A DNA stretch of 59,482 nt, taken from positions 1 through 59,482 of the forward strand of contig JAMCWO010000051.1 in assembly GCA_023481165.1 (NCBI GenBank), in the 5' to 3' direction. The stretch comes from Planctomycetota bacterium. Its GTDB lineage: Bacteria > Planctomycetota > Phycisphaerae > Sedimentisphaerales > Anaerobacaceae. The notes below the pieces were generated by a model that was not told the origin of the DNA, did not search any database, and was given only the letters and a program-made list of their open reading frames with translations. This document shows, piece after piece, positions 56,222-59,482 of the stretch (position 1 is its first letter; each line of letters opens with the position of its first letter). Both the position numbers and the translations under genes were made by a program.

Positions 56222-57568
56222 TCACCGGATCAGCTTGATGATCTCCTGGAGGTCGTTGGGGGCCTCGACGGGGGGGTTGCTGAAGGGGCCTTGCTTGTCC
56301 TTGTGGTAGTTGACCGTGGCATTGGCGTCCTTGAGCGTATGGCCGGTCAGGACGCAGGCGACCCGTTGGTCTTTCGCGACGGTGCCGTTGGCCAACAGGT
56401 GCTTGAGGCCGGCGATGGTCGCGGCGGAGGCGGGCTCGCAGCCTAAGCCGTGCTTGCCGATCAGGGCCTTGGCGTCGAGGATTTCCTGGTCCGTCATGGC
56501 CAGGACAACACCGTTGCACACATCAATCGCGCGGAGGCACTTCTTCAGGTTCACCGGCCGGGAGATTTCGATGGCCGAGGCGCAGGTATGCGGCGAGAAG
56601 TGCCGGGCCGTCAGGTCGGCGTAGTAGTCGTCGATGATCTTCCGGTTGACGTGACCGCCATTCCAGGCGAGCTTCTTGTTGTTGACCAGGTCGGTGAGGG
56701 TATCGGCGCCGGTGGCGTTGACGATCGCCAGGCGCGGGACGCGGTCGATCAGGCCGAGTTGCTTGAGCTCCAGAAACGCCTTGCCGAACGCGCTGGAGTT
56801 GCCGAGATTACCGCCGGGGACGATGATCCAGTCGGGTACATCCCAGCCGAGGGCCTCGATGATGCGGTACATGATGGTCTTCTGGCCTTCGAGCCGGAAG
56901 GGATTGAGCGAGTTGAGCAGGTACAGGCCCAGCTCGACACAGACCGCCTGGACCTGCTTCATGCAATCGTCGAAATCGCCCTGAATCTGGATGGTCTGGG
57001 CGCCGTAGTCCATCGCCTGGCTGAGCTTGCCGAAGGCGATCCGGCCGGAGCCGATGAAGACGGTGCACTTGAGGCCGCAACTGTGAGCGTAGAGCGCGAC
57101 TGAGGCGGACGTGTTGCCGGTCGAGGCGCAGGCACAGGACTTGGCCCCCACCATCATGGCATGGCTGAACGCCGCCGCCATGCCGTTGTCCTTGAACGAT
57201 CCGGAGGGGTTCAGCCCCTCGTATTGCAGGAATAGGCCCTCCGGCTTCATTCCCAGATGCTCGGCGATAGCCCGATTCTGTTGGAGGATCGTCTGCCCCT
57301 CGCCGATGGTGACCTTGTTCTTGTCCGGGCAGAAGTTCAGCAACTCGCGGAACCGCCACACGCCGGAGAAGTCCAGCGGCTTATCCCGCTTGGCCCAGCG
57401 CTTGCCGAACACAGCGAACTTGTCCGGCACCTTGATCTTATCCCAGTTGTACTGAATATCGAGCAGATCGCCGCACTGCGGGCACTTGAAGATCGACTCC
57501 GCGACGTCGAACTCGGCCCCACACGCCGGATTGATGCACTTCTGATACGCCCCAACACTCTGCGCCAT
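56222..57568 (-). CDS. thrC: Threonine synthase
   Basis: 448 residues. This PLP enzyme converts O-phospho-homoserine to threonine. An N-terminal zinc-ribbon (CINPACG...[11 protein letters not shown]) precedes the fold. The PLP lysine is in [11 protein letters not shown] near residue 125, the phosphate loop is [11 protein letters not shown] near 147, and [18 protein letters not shown] lies near 258. The C-terminal [12 protein letters not shown] closes the site. It stands alone, with no other threonine-pathway gene beside it. Confidence 0.94.
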   Translation of the reverse strand: MAQSVGAYQKCINPACGAEFDVAESIFKCPQCGDLLDIQYNWDKIKVPDKFAVFGKRWAKRDKPLDFSGVWRFRELLNFCPDKNKVTIGEGQTILQQNRAIAEHLGMKPEGLFLQYEGLNPSGSFKDNGMAAAFSHAMMVGAKSCACASTGNTSASVALYAHSCGLKCTVFIGSGRIAFGKLSQAMDYGAQTIQIQGDFDDCMKQVQAVCVELGLYLLNSLNPFRLEGQKTIMYRIIEALGWDVPDWIIVPGGNLGNSSAFGKAFLELKQLGLIDRVPRLAIVNATGADTLTDLVNNKKLAWNGGHVNRKIIDDYYADLTARHFSPHTCASAIEISRPVNLKKCLRAIDVCNGVVLAMTDQEILDAKALIGKHGLGCEPASAATIAGLKHLLANGTVAKDQRVACVLTGHTLKDANATVNYHKDKQGPFSNPPVEAPNDLQEIIKLIR

Positions 57569-57678
57569 GCCACAAGCTCCTTTTGAACCTTCCTATCGTC
57601 GCTGGGATTATAAGGGTTGTGTAGCTTGGCCGCAACCAAGGGTGGACGCCATGTTCGTGAGTTCGGTGTGGGCTTGAG

Positions 57679-58077
57679 TCAGGGGGCGGTGAGCGTCAGG
57701 ATATCCTGAACATGTTTCAGCAGGCCGCTGACCTGCTCGATGGCCTTGCGCCGATCCATATCACATTCAAGATCGGGAAAGGCATCGTAACGGAATGCTA
57801 CTGCGAAGTCCGTAAAATCGAGGAGTCCCGCAAAGGACTCCGGGATATGCTGCCCCGCGTCTTCCAGCAGGGTGCCAAGCTCGTCCAGATCGTGGATTTT
57901 CGGAAACGTCTCGCCGAGACAACACAGCCAAGCCTTCAGGGCTTTCTCCACCGCCTGCTGGACATGGAATCCAAATATCTCTGCCGAAAAGACCTGTGCA
58001 TCCTCCATGCCCCGCAGAGCTCGACAGTCTTTCTCCGCCATCCTCAGCAGATTCCCGGCCTGCTCAAGATCTTTCAT
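57679..58077 (-). CDS. HEPN-domain protein of an MNT/HEPN toxin-antitoxin pair
   Basis: 132 residues, all helical. EIFGFHVQQAVEKALKAWL (near residue 33) and FPKIHDLDELGTLLEDAG (near 58) are the signature of the HEPN proteins paired with minimal nucleotidyltransferases. The Arg of an Rx4-6H RNase motif is not obvious here, though His62 is present. It overlaps the upstream MNT gene by 14 bases, so translation is coupled. In studied pairs the HEPN RNase is the toxin and the MNT partner modifies it. Confidence 0.85.
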   Translation of the reverse strand: MKDLEQAGNLLRMAEKDCRALRGMEDAQVFSAEIFGFHVQQAVEKALKAWLCCLGETFPKIHDLDELGTLLEDAGQHIPESFAGLLDFTDFAVAFRYDAFPDLECDMDRRKAIEQVSGLLKHVQDILTLTAP

Positions 58078-58399
58078 ACAGGAGCCTGCCTTCCCTGATA
58101 GCAGTCGCAATAACGTGATTGGCAGAAGATTGCCACTTGTCAAACTCCGCGCGACTGTAAACCAGGATGTCCTTGGGAATCCGGAAGGGTCTGAGTGCTT
58201 TGCGTATGCGCTTCAACTCCGTCCAACGGCTGCGCTCACAATCAAATGCCTCGTCCTCCACCACCAAGAAATCCACATCCGACTCCGGCGTGGGGGTCCC
58301 GCGTGCGCAGGACCCGAATAGATACACGCGCTGCGGCTTCACCTCTTGCACAATGGCCGCCGCCATGCTCTCAATCAAATCTTCGGATAGGCTGACCAT
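58064..58399 (-). CDS. Minimal nucleotidyltransferase (MNT) of an MNT/HEPN pair
   Basis: 111 residues. The site reads VYLFGSCARGTPTPESDVDF, with Gly29-Ser30, Asp41 and Asp43, followed by LVVEDEAFDCERSRW. In related pairs it AMPylates or otherwise blocks the HEPN partner. The HEPN gene begins inside its last codons. No other defence gene touches it, but the AbiEii-like pair lies 2 kb away. Confidence 0.9.
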   Translation of the reverse strand: MVSLSEDLIESMAAAIVQEVKPQRVYLFGSCARGTPTPESDVDFLVVEDEAFDCERSRWTELKRIRKALRPFRIPKDILVYSRAEFDKWQSSANHVIATAIREGRLLYERS

Positions 58400-58556
58400 G
58401 GTGATCTCCTTGTGGCGTCAAGAAACACCTCTCCTACTGTACTCGATCGATCGGATAGCGTCCAGAGCTGGTGTGAATAGAGCCAATCTGGTACATTGTC
58501 GACATGAGCCAGGCCCTCGACAAGGTGCGGACCCTCAAAGCCACCCGAGGAAGACC

Positions 58557-58772
58557 GTGAGAACGCGCAAACATACAAAACTGGTGCGGGAAGGCCGGTA
58601 TGTCGCGGAGGTCGAGGTCCACCTGATCGAATCCGAAGACAGTTGGGCGCCGTACCTGTCCCTGGAGGATGCTTACAGGCTCGACGATGTACGAGAGGCT
58701 CTGCGCGGCGGCGACATTGAAGCCGCCCCCAAGCTCGGCCGCATTTACGCGCTCAAGCTGCTCGCAGGATAG
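58557..58772 (+). CDS. Small conserved-looking protein of unknown function
   Basis: 71 residues from GTG 58557 with GAGGAAG upstream: RTRKHTKLVREGRYVAEVEV begins it, then SWAPYLSLEDAYRLDDVREAL. I do not assign a family. Its pattern, basic N-terminus then a short acidic helix, recalls small proteins encoded beside toxin-like genes. An 18-codon frame starting at ATG 58504 ends in the overlapping GTGA, perhaps the remnant of an upstream partner. Confidence 0.5.
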   Translation: MRTRKHTKLVREGRYVAEVEVHLIESEDSWAPYLSLEDAYRLDDVREALRGGDIEAAPKLGRIYALKLLAG

Positions 58773-59355
58773 CGCAATGCTCTTCCACGTGATTTAGGAA
58801 GAGGCGCATATCGTACACCTCACTTGCGTTCTGCCTCAGCGTGCTCAATCACCGAATAGCAGTATTCCAGGGCTCCAGGGATCTAACAGACCGCAAGGTT
58901 CAAGGTTGCGGAGCGATAGAGATTACTGCCCCAGTGCTCACAAGAGGTATCTGTCCACTCGCACCCGATGCTCAGCCACGCGATGACCAATTCTGGAGTA
59001 CCACACAGAAACAGTCCAGATTTTTCCACATTTCCTGTTGACAAAGCGACTTCATCCCCGTTGAGTGTAGTATGTGCGATGCATGCGAGCGACCTTTGCG
59101 GCACGACTTTGGCTCCCCTTTGTGGTCGCATGGTAGAGCGAGCGTCCCCGTTCACCCGAAGCACCCCCTCCTGCCCCAGACTGCGGGCTATGGTTGTGGC
59201 ACAAGCAGAGAGGGAGAGGGGGGCATGAGGAAGAGGGGAAGATAGATGGAGACAGAAAGTATATACAATAGGAACGAGCAGGCATGAAAGGCCGGCACTG
59301 AGCCCTGTCTTTATCCATTAGGGGCCGCGGTGGCCCAAGCTACTCTCCTATAAGG
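58773..59355. other. Gene-free stretch near window end
   Basis: No coding pattern, RNA gene or clear repeat is visible. The stretch is less GC-rich than the window average, and short G/A-rich runs (59203-59262) are the only feature. Confidence 0.5.
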
Positions 59356-59383
59356 GGCTGGCGATAGGGGCCGCCAGCCCCGA
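59356..59383 (-). terminator. Probable terminator hairpin
   Basis: GGGGCTGGCG and CGCCAGCCCC form a 10-base stem around an eight-base loop about 20 bases past the stop of the gene that runs in from the right edge. The T-tract is weak. Confidence 0.5.
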
Positions 59384-59401
59384 ATGGCACTTCCATAAGC
59401 C

Positions 59402-59482
59402 CTATGTTGCATTGAGTAGGCGTGCTTTGGCAACGGCGCGAGGCTCGTTCAAGTACACCTGTTTCTTGCGTCGTTTCACCGC
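59402..59482 (-). CDS. C-terminal end of a gene entering from the right edge
   Basis: On the minus strand the last 26 codons read AVKRRKKQVYLNEPRAVAKA then RLLNAT and a TAG. The open frame, the codon pattern and the hairpin following make a real gene end plausible. The family is not identifiable. Confidence 0.35.
   Translation of the reverse strand, partial: AVKRRKKQVYLNEPRAVAKARLLNAT

Noticed and set aside
58800-59300. Gene in the right-end spacer
   Set aside because: Short frames only, with no ribosome site and no recognisable protein.

Overview
The window looks like part of a planctomycete chromosome, most likely of the Phycisphaerae/Sedimentisphaerales type. This is inferred from gene content, not from a marker gene. 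The DNA is GC-rich. Genes are short operons separated by long, repeat-rich spacers. Many products are exported: Tat-signal enzymes, a PEP-CTERM protein, a prepilin-like protein with an N-terminal methylation motif, LamG/FN3/discoidin-type wall or matrix proteins, a DUF4838 protein, a secreted GH2 enzyme, FAS1 repeats and four paralogous secreted phosphoesterases. A DAP-type murE with murF and mraY shows that peptidoglycan is made.

Layout. 1-5.7 kb: end of a FAS1-repeat protein, a TPR protein, then ribH-nusB-parA. 5.8-12.7 kb: a collapsed Gfo/Idh oxidoreductase, a TIM-barrel protein, a DUF4838 protein, a Tat creatininase-nitrilase pair, a broken acyltransferase and a small lipoprotein. 12.7-17.6 kb: PEP-CTERM protein, Tat deacetylase-like protein, tRNA-Leu(UAA), a DRE-TIM acyl-CoA condensing enzyme and a HAD hydrolase. 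17.6-20.1 kb: truncated type I restriction genes (hsdM, hsdS) running into a dense array of a CCAATTT-containing repeat. 20.1-26.0 kb: trxA, trxB and four Tat-exported metallophosphoesterases. 26.3-33.0 kb: GH2 beta-galactosidase, recJ and a secreted transglutaminase. 33.3-37.4 kb: murE-murF-mraY. 37.4-38.1 kb: a second CCAATTT array, in the opposite orientation. 38.4-40.4 kb: an intact IS1634-like element. 40.5-43.0 kb: a DinD remnant, an EVE-like/nuclease protein and a HEPN-like protein (a candidate defence pair). 43.2-51.5 kb: prepilin-like protein, broken M1 peptidase, large discoidin-type protein, LamG-FN3-glucoamylase-fold enzyme and a small membrane protein. 51.6-54.1 kb: a degenerate receiver protein, then groES and groEL. 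54.3-59.5 kb: a UbiA prenyltransferase, an AbiEii-like toxin pair, threonine synthase, an MNT/HEPN pair, a small conserved-looking protein, and the tail of a gene running off the end.

Most notable: two arrays of the same repeat, in inverted orientation, bracket about 17.5 kb of housekeeping genes and share a near-identical two-unit module. One abuts a dead restriction system and the other an insertion sequence. The EVE-nuclease plus HEPN-like pair beside that insertion sequence is the best candidate for an undescribed defence system. At least six genes are broken; two of them (Gfo/Idh oxidoreductase and M1 peptidase) keep both ends and have lost the middle.
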